Part shown: in pieces, positions 1 through 8,508 of the stretch
Numbering within the stretch: position 1 is the first letter of the stretch
Layout: every line of letters begins with the position of its first letter
Assembly (NCBI RefSeq): GCF_017908595.1
Contig: NZ_JAGKTL010000001.1
Span: 727,001 to 791,000 of the forward strand
Direction of reading: 5' to 3'
Source of the DNA: Rhodothermus bifroesti
GTDB taxonomy: Bacteria > Bacteroidota > Rhodothermia > Rhodothermales > Rhodothermaceae
DNA length: 64,000 nucleotides
Notes under the pieces: model-generated
Told to the model about the DNA's origin: nothing
The model's input: the letters and a program-made list of their open reading frames with translations, nothing else
The model's database searches: none
Position numbers and translations under genes: made by a program

Positions 1-808
1 ATACCAGCGGATCGCCACTTTGACCAGCCCAGTCAGGTAGCTCCTGAATAATGATAGGGTAGATAATGAGAAAAGCGAGTGCGGTAAGTATTAAGGCTCC
101 TAGGATGCGGAGCGCACGTTGTGCAGGGCTCCACGCTGGACGATCAAATTCGGTAAAAAAGATCAATAGGCCTACAAAGAAAATAGCCAATAGACTCAGC
201 AGGTGTACGCCGATAGCCAGGCCAAATAGGTAGGCAATCAGCACCAGATAGCGATTGGCCGAGAGGGCCGAAAGCGTGCCGCCGCGGCGCAGGGTAGCGA
301 TTTCACGCGAGGCCTGTTCGCTCCACCGCAAGCCTAGCCATACCACCAGAGCGGTAAAGAGCATCGACATGGCATAAACTTCGGCTTCGACCGCATTAAA
401 CCAGAACGAGTCGGTTACAGCAAACGTGCAGGCACCGACGACGCCGCCAGTCAAAGCCGTTAGATCGTCCATCCAGGTTCGCTGATCAGCGGCTGGTTGC
501 CAGAGGCGGATAAGGCGTACAATGATCAGATAGGTTAAAAGCACAGTAACTGCACTGGAGAGCGCCGAAACCCAGTTGACCGCCAGCGCGACCAGCTCGC
601 GCGAAGGAGCGAGCATCGAAAACAGGCGGGCAATCAGCACGTAAAACGGCGCTCCCGGTGGATGCATGACTTGCAGTCCAAAGACGCTCGCGATGAACTC
701 TCCTCCGTCCCAGAAAGGTACCGTAGGCGCAATGGTCAGCCCATAAAGTATGAGCGCATACAAAAAAACAGCTGTGGCGACCAGGCGCTCGAGCAGCGAA
801 CGATTCAT
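1..808 (-). CDS. DUF2723 membrane protein (partial, C-terminus off the edge)
   Basis: The minus strand is open from an ATG at 806-808 to the window edge, about 269 codons. The N-terminus has a membrane segment and then WDGGEFIAS and MHPPGAPFYVLIARLF, the conserved luminal/periplasmic region of the DUF2723 family, multi-TM proteins common in Bacteroidota and related to GT-C fold protein O-mannosyltransferases. Several further hydrophobic helices follow (around residues 75-95, 120-150, 185-215 and 235-255). A conserved acidic residue in the DGGEF stretch fits a GT-C active site, but neither donor nor acceptor can be told from sequence. The family usually has a long C-terminal part, often with TPR repeats, which is not visible here. 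The gene lies 65 bp downstream of rtcA on the same strand. Confidence 0.8.
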   Translation of the reverse strand, partial: MNRSLLERLVATAVFLYALILYGLTIAPTVPFWDGGEFIASVFGLQVMHPPGAPFYVLIARLFSMLAPSRELVALAVNWVSALSSAVTVLLTYLIIVRLIRLWQPAADQRTWMDDLTALTGGVVGACTFAVTDSFWFNAVEAEVYAMSMLFTALVVWLGLRWSEQASREIATLRRGGTLSALSANRYLVLIAYLFGLAIGVHLLSLLAIFFVGLLIFFTEFDRPAWSPAQRALRILGALILTALAFLIIYPIIIQELPDWAGQSGDPLV

Positions 809-873
809 GGGTATGCGGTTTGATCTTTTAGCAAACGCCTCTCTAACGCGTTGCGGGCAGGGGGGTGCCCTCT

Positions 874-1962
874 CTAGGTCAGTTTTGCTGGCTTGCGTAT
901 AGGATAGGGAGCTTGGCCGATGCCATCGACGCCAAGACGATGATCCTCAAGGTGCACAACCGCGCCGGTAAGATAGGCCACAAGCCACTGGCTGGAAGCT
1001 ACGTGGTCGGTAACCGCCGGTATGTAGTACGCAGAGTTTCCTTGGGCCAAGGCAACATAGGGCAAAAGCTGATCGGCCAGGAAGCGATCGACCGTAGCGC
1101 CTCGCTGCAGGTCTTCAAGCAGCTGATAAGCCACGTCGTCGGCGATAGCCTCGGAAGGACGGCCGGGAGCGCCAGCACGGTCGGCGCCCAGGCGCGCTCC
1201 GGTATTGGTTTCAATAAAAACAGCTAAAGCAGCGCCAGGTTGGTAAGCGCTGGTATCTTCGAGGATTTCAAGTTCAGGTTCGGGTAGACCAGCTGCCCTG
1301 AGGTGTTGGCGACAACGTTCGGCCATACGTTGTGCAACGCGGCGGGCTTTTAGATGAGATGCCAGTGCGTATCCAAACACACGTACTGGTCGGCCCTGTG
1401 CAGTTAGCTGCAGCGGTTGGAGCGGTTTGCGTAAGGGCGTTACATGCAGTAGCACCTCGCCTCCGCCACGGGGAACATAGCCCGGACGCATCATTTCCAA
1501 GTGGGCTTCTATGCCCATGCGGGCCAGTAGGGGCAAGAGGGCATGGCGTAGATGAAAAAAGGTTGGGGCAAAGTCTTGAAACAATCCACCGCAAACACGT
1601 GCCTGTGTAGGTGCATCGGCAAAAGCTAGCACCGGCAGAACCGTCCCAATCAGCAGCGTGGCTGAGCCAGCAGTCCCGATATCCCAATGATACGTACCGC
1701 CGCGAGGGGGGCGGCGTGGTACGAACCAAAGTTGGCTGCTGTCCACCCGTGCGCCCTGCACGTCGGCGTCGACCAGTTCAGCAACAGCTTCTACGGCTTT
1801 AAGGTGTTGCGGCCGCAGCCCTGGGGGTTGGCGACGCACGCGGATATTGTAAAGCTGCAGTGGTCGACCTAGTATAGCGGCTAGTGCGATTGCTTGGCGC
1901 ACTAGGGTGCCACTTCCAGAATGCTGGCTGCCGTCTAGCGCGATTGGAGCTAAGTGGCTCAT
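874..1962 (-). CDS. rtcA: RNA 3'-terminal phosphate cyclase RtcA
   Basis: RtcA converts an RNA 3'-phosphate to a 2',3'-cyclic phosphate using ATP through a covalent histidine-AMP intermediate. The protein (362 aa from the chosen start) opens with IALDGSQHSGSGTLVRQAIALA, the EGG-type N-terminal motif region. The family signature GTAGSATLLIGTVLPVL lies near residue 95, PRGGGEV near 160, and TDHVASSQWLVAYL near 320 supplies the likely nucleotidylated His. Length fits the family (about 340-360). An in-frame start 14 codons upstream exists, but the ATG at 1960-1962 overlaps the rsmI TGA as ATGA, which argues for translational coupling. There is no rtcB or rtcR in the window, so this is not the usual rtcBA operon. 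Confidence 0.9.
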   Translation of the reverse strand: MSHLAPIALDGSQHSGSGTLVRQAIALAAILGRPLQLYNIRVRRQPPGLRPQHLKAVEAVAELVDADVQGARVDSSQLWFVPRRPPRGGTYHWDIGTAGSATLLIGTVLPVLAFADAPTQARVCGGLFQDFAPTFFHLRHALLPLLARMGIEAHLEMMRPGYVPRGGGEVLLHVTPLRKPLQPLQLTAQGRPVRVFGYALASHLKARRVAQRMAERCRQHLRAAGLPEPELEILEDTSAYQPGAALAVFIETNTGARLGADRAGAPGRPSEAIADDVAYQLLEDLQRGATVDRFLADQLLPYVALAQGNSAYYIPAVTDHVASSQWLVAYLTGAVVHLEDHRLGVDGIGQAPYPIRKPAKLT

Positions 1963-2693
1963 GGGGTTGGTGGAAACGCAGCGGTTACCTGCACGCGGTC
2001 GCATGGCCAGTGGGGGTCACTTTTGTAGTCGGTTCCGGCTACGACAAGCACAAGCTCTCCGCGAATGCGGGGTTGCGCTGCATAGTAGGTGTGCAGGGTG
2101 CGGAGCGTGCCTCGGGCCAGCTCTTCAAACGTTTTGGTCAATTCGCGTGCAACGACAGCCGCGCGGCTGTCGCCGAACGCCTGGGCCAGATCGTCAAGGG
2201 TCTTAACCAGGCGGTGTGGCGCTTCGTAGAACACCAGCGTTCGCGGCTCCTCAGCTAGGGCCATCAGACGCTTTTGACGTCCTTTCTTTGAGGGCAGAAA
2301 ACCTTCAAAGACGAACCGATCGGTTGGTAGACCACTGGCAGCTAAGGCAGGAACAAAAGCGGTAGGGCCAGGCAGCGCCACCACGGGTAGGCCTTGCTGG
2401 ATACAAGCCCGAACCAAAAAAAAGCCTGGATCGCTGATTCCTGGCGTTCCGGCATCGGTGATGAGGGCTATGCGCGAGCCTGCTTTTAGGCGGCCGATTA
2501 GCTCAAGCGCTTTGCGGGCCTCATTGTGGGCATGATAGCTTGTTGTCGGTGTGGTGATGCCATAATGCTTGAGAAGCCGTGCCGAAACGCGCGTGTCCTC
2601 GCAAGCGATAAGGTCAACTTCGCGTAGCACGCGCAGGGCACGGAGCGTGATGTCTTCCAAATTACCGATGGGCGTGGGAACGAGATATAGCAT
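1959..2693 (-). CDS. rsmI: 16S rRNA (cytidine(1402)-2'-O)-methyltransferase RsmI
   Basis: RsmI methylates the 2'-OH of C1402 in the 16S rRNA decoding centre using SAM. LYLVPTPIGNLEDITLRAL, CEDTRVSARLLKHYGI, ALITDAGTPGISDPG, VALPGPTAFVPALAASGLPTD and EGFLPSKKGRQ are all RsmI hallmarks of the tetrapyrrole-methylase fold. The protein is about 244 aa and lacks the small C-terminal extension of the E. coli enzyme, as is common in Bacteroidota. I chose the ATG at 2691-2693, directly before LYLVPTP; an ATG eight codons earlier is also possible. Either start lies inside the 3' end of the LptF/G-like gene. The stop overlaps the rtcA start. Confidence 0.92.
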   Translation of the reverse strand: MLYLVPTPIGNLEDITLRALRVLREVDLIACEDTRVSARLLKHYGITTPTTSYHAHNEARKALELIGRLKAGSRIALITDAGTPGISDPGFFLVRACIQQGLPVVALPGPTAFVPALAASGLPTDRFVFEGFLPSKKGRQKRLMALAEEPRTLVFYEAPHRLVKTLDDLAQAFGDSRAAVVARELTKTFEELARGTLRTLHTYYAAQPRIRGELVLVVAGTDYKSDPHWPCDRVQVTAAFPPTP

Positions 2694-4107
2694 AGGAAAG
2701 CTGCCTAAGGGTTTCACAAAGCCATGCTATGGGTCGTGTAGCGTGCAGGTCCAACGCTACGTAAGTTACCAGGCCTATGCCCACTAAGCCCATAACGATG
2801 TTTGGCAGCCACATCCCGATCCAGGGTGCCAGAAACCCGCGATCGGCTAGTTTTTCGCCTTGTACTAGTGTAACCCAGTAGAACAAAAAAATCCCCAAGG
2901 CTAAACCGGCAGCCAGGCCTAACCCGCCCCGCCGAACGCTTAGGCCTAAGGGAATGCCCACAAACACAAAAATCAAGCAGGCTACAGCAATAGAAAACTT
3001 TTTGTGGATTTCTACGCGGTAGCGGTCGGCGCGCTGCTGGGTCCAAGTGATCATGCGCTGCAAATCTTCAATCTCGGTCTGACGCCGTTGCACTTCTTGT
3101 AAGGCCAAACTGTAGACCTGGGCTTGCTGTGCTGCCGAAAGGCCTTGTAGGGCCAAACGTCGAGGTGGTTGCAGGCTGTCGATAAGTGTCGGTAGCGTAA
3201 AGCTGCTCGCAGCGGTCTGCACTGAAACCGAATCGTAGTGCAAGAGAAGCTGTCGGATGCGCTCTTGGCTGCGCTGCACGTCTTGCATCAGCGAATCGAC
3301 CAAGGCGATCATCTCTGGGGTAGGCGTCGTACGGTCGGTGCGGTAGCCTTCTTCCTGGCTGCGGGTAAAAATGAAGTCCGACAAATCCAGGCGCATGCGG
3401 TACTGTCCAAAGGCTAACCGTTCATAGTGCTCGCGCCCTTCCAGGCGTCGCAGGCGATGAAACTCGCCTGCTTCTAGAACCAAGTCGATAAAACGACCGC
3501 CAGCGATTGGACGCAATGCGCCGCGTTGTGCCTTCAGAACGCGCTGCTCGCCACTGTAGCGGTAATCGTAGATTGTGATGCCATAAAGCGAATCGGTTCC
3601 CGGAAGCCTGCGTTCTACAAGGATACTATAGCCATCGATACCATCGTAAAAAACCCCAGCCTGAAGCTGAAAACCTGGCTTTTTGCGCTGGATATCGATC
3701 CACAGGTTGCGGGCGCGGTAGTTGGCTTCTGGCAAAATGAAGTTGTTGAAGTACATCATGCCGCCGGTCAGCAGCAAGCCCACCACCGCCACAGGCCAGG
3801 CCAGCTGCCAGAAAGAAATGCCAGCACTTTTAATCACCGCATAGGCATTAGACTCCGCCAGCCGACCAAAGGTCATGAGTGTGGTTACCAGGGTGGCCAT
3901 GGGTACGGCCAGCACCACCATGTAAGCCAAATTGTAGGCAACCAGCTCGACCAGGATGTTTAAGGGTAACCCCTTGCCCACCAGTTCGGGCAGGTATCGG
4001 ATCAGGAATTGCATGAGCAAAAGAAACATCAGCATGCTCAACCAGCCTAGAAACGGGCCAGGTAGCATGCTGAGCGTCATACAATGGAGGCGTTTTAGGC
4101 CGATCAT
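2662..4107 (-). CDS. LptF/LptG-family permease (LPS export, YjgP/YjgQ)
   Basis: This is an inner-membrane half-permease of the Lpt machine, which extracts lipopolysaccharide for transport to the outer membrane. The N-terminal helix around residues 16-37 is followed by YLPELVGKGLP, typical of the family, with more helices near 55-80 and 100-122. A soluble periplasmic region spans about 125-365 (GRFIDLVLEAGEFHRL), and three helices follow from about 365. At 481 aa it is longer than E. coli LptF/G (about 360) because of an insertion rich in Gln, Arg and Glu (roughly 255-360) that looks helical or coiled-coil. The start overlaps the upstream phosphoesterase stop as ATGA. I cannot decide between LptF and LptG. 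Confidence 0.87.
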   Translation of the reverse strand: MIGLKRLHCMTLSMLPGPFLGWLSMLMFLLLMQFLIRYLPELVGKGLPLNILVELVAYNLAYMVVLAVPMATLVTTLMTFGRLAESNAYAVIKSAGISFWQLAWPVAVVGLLLTGGMMYFNNFILPEANYRARNLWIDIQRKKPGFQLQAGVFYDGIDGYSILVERRLPGTDSLYGITIYDYRYSGEQRVLKAQRGALRPIAGGRFIDLVLEAGEFHRLRRLEGREHYERLAFGQYRMRLDLSDFIFTRSQEEGYRTDRTTPTPEMIALVDSLMQDVQRSQERIRQLLLHYDSVSVQTAASSFTLPTLIDSLQPPRRLALQGLSAAQQAQVYSLALQEVQRRQTEIEDLQRMITWTQQRADRYRVEIHKKFSIAVACLIFVFVGIPLGLSVRRGGLGLAAGLALGIFLFYWVTLVQGEKLADRGFLAPWIGMWLPNIVMGLVGIGLVTYVALDLHATRPIAWLCETLRQLSYAISRSHAHR

Positions 4108-5357
4108 GCGCGGCGCAAGGTGATCAGGGTGATTTCAGGTCGAATGCCCAAGCGCAGTGGAGGCCCGACGGTACCTAGGCCGCGGTTGACGTAAAGGTGC
4201 TGGCGTCCTCGAGGCGCAACAGCAGGTTCAGTGTACAAGCCTGCCCAGCGCGGATAAACCAAGCTGGCCAGGCCCCAGCGTAGTGGTCCCAGCTCGATGC
4301 CAATTTGGCCGCCGTGCGTGTGGCCGCAAAGCATAAGGTCAATGTCAGGGTAGCGAGGCCGCACCTCTAGGTCCCAAAACGTCGGATCGTGGGCCAACAG
4401 GAGCCGAAATTCGTCGCCGTTGGGGTCGGTATCGAGTCCGTGCAAGGCTTTGGGTAGGTCGGCAAAACGCTGGCGAAAGCCGGTGTTATCAGTGCCAATG
4501 AGATGCAAGCGGGCCCCGTCGATGTAAAAAGTATGATGGGCATTAATTAGCAGTCGAAGCGGTGTTTGGGCATGCAGCCGGCCTACCACATCGGGCGTGT
4601 GTGCATAGTGTTCGTGGTTGCCCAAGCAGCCCCATACGCCCAGCTCAGCCCGCAACTGCTGAAGGGCAGGAATGATGATCGGTAACTCGTCAGCATCGTG
4701 GTTGACGTAGTCGCCAGTCAGGACGATCAGGTCAGGTTTTTGTGCCAACAAAAGCGTGATGGCTTCCAAGACCGGTTGGGGGCTGAATAGTGAACCTGCG
4801 TGCAGGTCTGAAAGTTGGCCAATGGTTAGCCCGTCGAGGGCTGGGGGCAGATTGGGGATGGGTAGCGTGACGCGGTAGAGCACAAAGTCGTAGAGTGTGC
4901 GGAGCACGCCGTGAGCTACAGCCACAAAAGGAAGTGCTGCGGCGGCCCACCCTAACTTCTGCAGAAATGCCGCGCGGCTCATGCTATGTGACGGTTGCGT
5001 TGAAAGGGCTGTCGAAGCGGCTTGGGGTCGAAGCCGTTGAAATACGTAGCGGAATACGCGGATACCGTCCTTAACGGCCAGTGCTAAGGCAATGGGCACC
5101 TTCGGCACATAATACACTGCCCAGAATCCAAAAAACAGCGCCCGGGCCAACTTGGGCTCTACTTCCCACCAGCGAAACAGCAGAAAGTAGACCGGTAAGG
5201 CCAGCGGCATAAGAACGAGCAAAATGCGATAGACTGTAAGCGTCCATCGCAAGGCAGGCCGCACTTGAGCAAAGCGACGCCAGTTCAGGTATACGTAGCC
5301 ATCAATCGTCAGCGTTAGCAGAGCCAAAGCCACTGAAAACAATACAAACCGCCCCAT
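4104..5357 (-). CDS. membrane-anchored calcineurin-like metallophosphoesterase
   Basis: This 417-aa protein has several N-terminal membrane helices (about 5-25, 40-62, 70-95) and a C-terminal metallophosphoesterase domain. The metal-binding motifs are complete: SDLHAG (183-188), LTGDYVNHD, LGNHEHY, a late His in AHDPTFWD, and GHTHGG near 346. The arrangement resembles the YkuE/YaeI group, whose members act on phosphates or pyrophosphates at the membrane, some on UDP-diacylglucosamine-type lipids. The substrate here cannot be read. Before the domain, SRAAFLQKLGWAAAALPF looks like a decayed twin-arginine segment, since many YkuE relatives start with SRRxFL. The gene heads the coupled series with LptF/G, rsmI and rtcA, so an envelope-lipid role is plausible but inferred. 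Confidence 0.85.
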   Translation of the reverse strand: MGRFVLFSVALALLTLTIDGYVYLNWRRFAQVRPALRWTLTVYRILLVLMPLALPVYFLLFRWWEVEPKLARALFFGFWAVYYVPKVPIALALAVKDGIRVFRYVFQRLRPQAASTALSTQPSHSMSRAAFLQKLGWAAAALPFVAVAHGVLRTLYDFVLYRVTLPIPNLPPALDGLTIGQLSDLHAGSLFSPQPVLEAITLLLAQKPDLIVLTGDYVNHDADELPIIIPALQQLRAELGVWGCLGNHEHYAHTPDVVGRLHAQTPLRLLINAHHTFYIDGARLHLIGTDNTGFRQRFADLPKALHGLDTDPNGDEFRLLLAHDPTFWDLEVRPRYPDIDLMLCGHTHGGQIGIELGPLRWGLASLVYPRWAGLYTEPAVAPRGRQHLYVNRGLGTVGPPLRLGIRPEITLITLRRA

Positions 5358-5463
5358 CGCTTGCTTCGGCTAAGTATTTAGGCTTGGGTAAGCAGCACGG
5401 AATCCGTGCAAAGATGTTCCAGAGGCGCCCCCTGGAAGATTCCAGTGAAAAAAAACTGCCGCC

Positions 5464-5494
5464 TTTTTGAAATCCCAAGGATGTGCTAAGTTTT
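5464..5494 (+). promoter_or_regulatory. candidate Bacteroidota-type promoter before the MBL hydrolase
   Basis: TTTTTG (5464-5469) stands 17 bp before TAAGTTTT (5487-5494). This matches the TTTG/TAnnTTTG pattern of Bacteroidota housekeeping promoters at seven of eight -7 positions. Transcription would start near 5500, about 27 bases before the ATG. This is a visual match only. Confidence 0.35.
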
Positions 5495-5526
5495 TTTGGG
5501 GAAAGTGCCAACCCAAAGCATAAACG

Positions 5527-6174
5527 ATGACCGTTCAGCGCTTTACGTTCAATCCTTTTCAGACGAACTGCTACGTATGTCACGATGCGGGTGAGGCCGT
5601 GCTCGTCGATCCTTCATGCCATACGCCTGCTGAGTGCCAGGCTGTGGTCGATTATCTAGAGCGTAACGGGCTGCGCTTACGGCATCTTTTACTGACCCAC
5701 GGGCATATCGACCACATTTTTGGCTGCCGCTTTTTTAGCACGTATGCGGGGATGGGTTTTGGGATGCATCGGGCAGATGTTCCTTTTTTAGAGGAAGCGG
5801 AAGCCCAGGGCCGCTTTTTTGGTGTGCCGATAGAGCCGCCACCCCTGCCCGCGTATTACTTGGACGAAGGCGATTCGATTTCGTTTGGTCATACCACCTG
5901 GCAGGTGTTGCATACGCCGGGGCACTCGCCGGGATCGCTGAGCTTTTACGATGCAGCGCATGGTCTAGTGATTGTAGGTGATGTATTGTTTTTGGACTCC
6001 ATTGGCCGCACCGATTTGCCAGGGGGGAGCCTGCCAGAGCTTATGCAGTCGATTTTCCAGAAGCTGTTGCCTTTAGAGGATACCACCCGGGTGTATCCGG
6101 GGCATGGGCCGGATACCACAATTGGCCGGGAGCGTCGGCACAATCCATTTCTAACCGGTGCTTTTCCGTTGTAA
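5527..6174 (+). CDS. MBL-fold hydrolase, glyoxalase II-like
   Basis: This 215-aa cytosolic metallo-beta-lactamase-fold hydrolase has the binuclear metal motif LTHGHIDHIFG (around residues 57-67), then HTPGHSPGSLSFYD, VGDVLFLDSIGRTDLPGG and VYPGHGPDTTIGRERRHNPFL. It matches the short YcbL/glyoxalase II-like group. Members hydrolyse thioesters such as hydroxyacyl-thiols; substrate identity within the group is poorly predicted. A bacillithiol gene (bshA) lies nearby on the other strand, so a bacillithiol thioester is an attractive but unproven substrate. The N-terminus TVQRFTFNPFQTNCYV is typical and supports the ATG. The gene runs tail-to-tail toward the kinase-like gene with a 6-bp gap. Confidence 0.9.
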   Translation: MTVQRFTFNPFQTNCYVCHDAGEAVLVDPSCHTPAECQAVVDYLERNGLRLRHLLLTHGHIDHIFGCRFFSTYAGMGFGMHRADVPFLEEAEAQGRFFGVPIEPPPLPAYYLDEGDSISFGHTTWQVLHTPGHSPGSLSFYDAAHGLVIVGDVLFLDSIGRTDLPGGSLPELMQSIFQKLLPLEDTTRVYPGHGPDTTIGRERRHNPFLTGAFPL

Positions 6175-6180
6175 GCAGCC

Positions 6181-7254
6181 TTAAAGCCCTGTTGCCGCGC
6201 GCAGGTAAAAGGCGATAGCGGCTGGGCGGCTGCGTTCATATACGACTTGCGTGGAGCAGGCCACCAGTTCTCCCATGGTGAGACAGCGCTCAAAGCGCAT
6301 GTCGCCGTAGTGCGCTGCCAGTTGCGCGCCAAGCTGGCGCACGTGCGTTTCGGGCGCGATGAGATCCTCTTGCATCACTTCCATTAATGCCTGAAAGCGG
6401 CCGTGTGAAACCCGCATACGGTTGGCAATCAGCGCCCGCTCTTCTTTTTGATACTGCAGGACCGTTTCGTCTGGCAGGTATTCTGCCACCAGGGCTACAA
6501 AGGGTTGATTTTGGGGATAACATTCGGGCAGGTAGACTTCTTTGCGCCAATGATGGCTTTGCTGATCAAAGTCGATAGGCCGCATGCGGTAGTGCCATTT
6601 TTCGAGGTCGGGTGTAGCATCGATCACAAAGTTCCCCGCATGCATGTCGCCTAAGAGGCGCACAAAGCAGCGTTCGTTAAATTTGACGAACTCCTTAGCC
6701 AGGCGCACGCGGTCAAAGCGGTTGTCGGGCATGTAGTCCTTGAGGAAATGGTCGCCTGGGATGCCGATGATGTGCTCTTCGATGATCGTGTCGCCCCAGA
6801 CGAAGTAATTGATGCGGTTAGGGGAGAGAATATGCTCTAGCTCCAGGCCGTAGATGCGGTTGGCGTCGACGCGTTTGACGTAGAAGTAGTCGAAGTTATC
6901 GTTCAGGGCGTTGACAATGCGTACGCGAAAGGGTGAAGTATTGCCGTAGAGGCATAAATCAATGCGGTCGATATAGAGGTGATCTGCAATCGACAGGTCT
7001 CCTTCGGCTTTGAGCAGGGCATAGGTTAGGCGTAGACGGTCGTGGATTTCGCGCTGCTCTAATTGCGGATAGAAGACCGTAGCCCAAAGTGTGTCGTTGC
7101 CGCGCTCGTCGTATAGCGTGATTGCGTTGTCGTAGCGCAGCAGGTCGTCGTAACGGATGCCGCCATCGTAGATGCGGCCGTAGCGTTCGAGGTACGCGCG
7201 CAAAATATCGCTGATCGGATAGGCGGGCTTTTTGCGGCTGATCAGGTGGGGCAT
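6181..7254 (-). CDS. uncharacterised protein with kinase-like (PKL) motifs
   Basis: I do not recognise this 357-aa soluble protein as a named family. Residues 202-208 read GDMHAGN and 226-230 read PIDFD. These resemble the catalytic loop (GDxHxxN) and metal-binding D of APH- and ABC1/UbiB-type protein-kinase-like folds, in which the His-containing loop replaces HRD. K127 (YVKRVD) and the acidic pair near 138-140 or 159-160 could be the beta3 Lys and its partner. No glycine-rich loop is obvious. There is no signal peptide or membrane segment. The gene starts 6 bp after the bshA stop on the same strand, so the two are probably co-transcribed. The kinase reading is an inference from short motifs. 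Confidence 0.55.
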   Translation of the reverse strand: MPHLISRKKPAYPISDILRAYLERYGRIYDGGIRYDDLLRYDNAITLYDERGNDTLWATVFYPQLEQREIHDRLRLTYALLKAEGDLSIADHLYIDRIDLCLYGNTSPFRVRIVNALNDNFDYFYVKRVDANRIYGLELEHILSPNRINYFVWGDTIIEEHIIGIPGDHFLKDYMPDNRFDRVRLAKEFVKFNERCFVRLLGDMHAGNFVIDATPDLEKWHYRMRPIDFDQQSHHWRKEVYLPECYPQNQPFVALVAEYLPDETVLQYQKEERALIANRMRVSHGRFQALMEVMQEDLIAPETHVRQLGAQLAAHYGDMRFERCLTMGELVACSTQVVYERSRPAAIAFYLRAATGL

Positions 7255-7260
7255 AACCGC

Positions 7261-8406
7261 TTAAAGCATGCGTGGTGCGGCTTGGGCAAGCACCTGTTCG
7301 TAATAGGCCTCGTAGCGTGGAACGATGCGGCTGGTATCGAATTCTTCGGCGCGGCGACGCGCGGCTTCGCTCATGTGTTGCTGCAGCGCTTCATCGGTCA
7401 GGATGCGCCAAGCGCGATCGGTAAAGGCCTCTACATCTCCCAACGGACACAAGTAGCCTGTTTCGCCCTCTACAATCAGTTCGGGAAGGCCGCCGATATT
7501 GCTGGCTACAACGGGCACACCGCAAGCCATGGCCTCAAGGGCTGCTAAGCCAAAAGTTTCCGAGCCACTGGGCATGAGGAAAAGATCGGCAATGGAGAGG
7601 ATTTCTTCGACCGGTTCTTGCTTGCCCAAAAAGCGCACGTCTTCATAGACGCCCAGCTCACGGGCTAGATGCTCGGCAGGGACGCGGTCGGGGCCGTCGC
7701 CAACAAGCAGTAGCTTTACGGCCAAGCCTGCGGTACGCAGCCGGTGAAACACCCGGACTACATCGGGCGCGCGTTTGACCGGTCGAAAGTTGGATACGTG
7801 TACAATGACCTTTTCCCCATGGGGACACAGCGCCTGCTTGAAGTGGGATTTATTCTGGCGACGGAAACGCCGGGTGTCGACAAAGTTAGGAATGACGGCA
7901 ATGGGGTTCGTAATTTCAAAATGTGCCAGCGTTTCGCGACGTAGGTACTCCGAGACAGCCGTTACCCCGTCGGATTCGTTAATCGAGTAGGTGACCACCG
8001 GGCTAAACGACGGGTCTTGTCCCACAATGGTGATGTCGGTCCCGTGCAGCGTAGTAATCACCGGCACGTAAAGCCCTTGCTTTTCCAAAATCTGGCGGGC
8101 TAGTACGGCACTGGTAGCATGCGGAATGGCATAGTGGACGTGCAGCAAGTCCAGTTTTTCGTACTTTACCACGTCCACCATAGTGCTCGTTAGGGCAAGG
8201 TCGTAGGGCGGATATTCAAACAAGGGATAAGTGTTGACGTGCACTTCATGGAAATAAATGCGCTCAGTAATGTGGCTCAGGCGAAATGGCATGGAATATG
8301 CGATAAAATGGATCTGGTGTCCGCGTGCGGCTAGCGCTTTGCCCAGTTCGGTTGCTACCACGCCGCTGCCGCCATAGACCGGGTAGCACGTGATACCGAT
8401 TTTCAT
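7261..8406 (-). CDS. bshA: N-acetyl-alpha-D-glucosaminyl L-malate synthase BshA
   Basis: BshA joins GlcNAc from UDP-GlcNAc to L-malate, the first step of bacillithiol synthesis. The 381-aa GT-B protein begins MKIGITCYPVYGGSGVVATELG and continues with HFIAYSMPFR, HVHYAIPHATSA and ITTLHGTDITIVGQDPSF, all diagnostic of BshA rather than a generic GT4. The C-terminal donor site has the E-x7-E pattern in GSETFGLAALEAM. Length equals that of the family (about 380). bshB and bshC are not in the window. The next gene downstream, 6 bp away, is the kinase-like protein. Confidence 0.95.
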   Translation of the reverse strand: MKIGITCYPVYGGSGVVATELGKALAARGHQIHFIAYSMPFRLSHITERIYFHEVHVNTYPLFEYPPYDLALTSTMVDVVKYEKLDLLHVHYAIPHATSAVLARQILEKQGLYVPVITTLHGTDITIVGQDPSFSPVVTYSINESDGVTAVSEYLRRETLAHFEITNPIAVIPNFVDTRRFRRQNKSHFKQALCPHGEKVIVHVSNFRPVKRAPDVVRVFHRLRTAGLAVKLLLVGDGPDRVPAEHLARELGVYEDVRFLGKQEPVEEILSIADLFLMPSGSETFGLAALEAMACGVPVVASNIGGLPELIVEGETGYLCPLGDVEAFTDRAWRILTDEALQQHMSEAARRRAEEFDTSRIVPRYEAYYEQVLAQAAPRML

Positions 8407-8508
8407 GGAGGTAGCGGATTAACATTCGGGAAAAAACCCGTCATTGCATGAACCCGAAAGCTGGGCCGAGGTTGCACGCGGTAAGTGTCACCAAACGAAA
8501 GGAGCGTT

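Noticed and set aside
865-1227. Plus-strand open frame of 120 codons
   Set aside because: It lies entirely opposite rtcA, whose motifs are conserved, and its translation shows no domain or signal.
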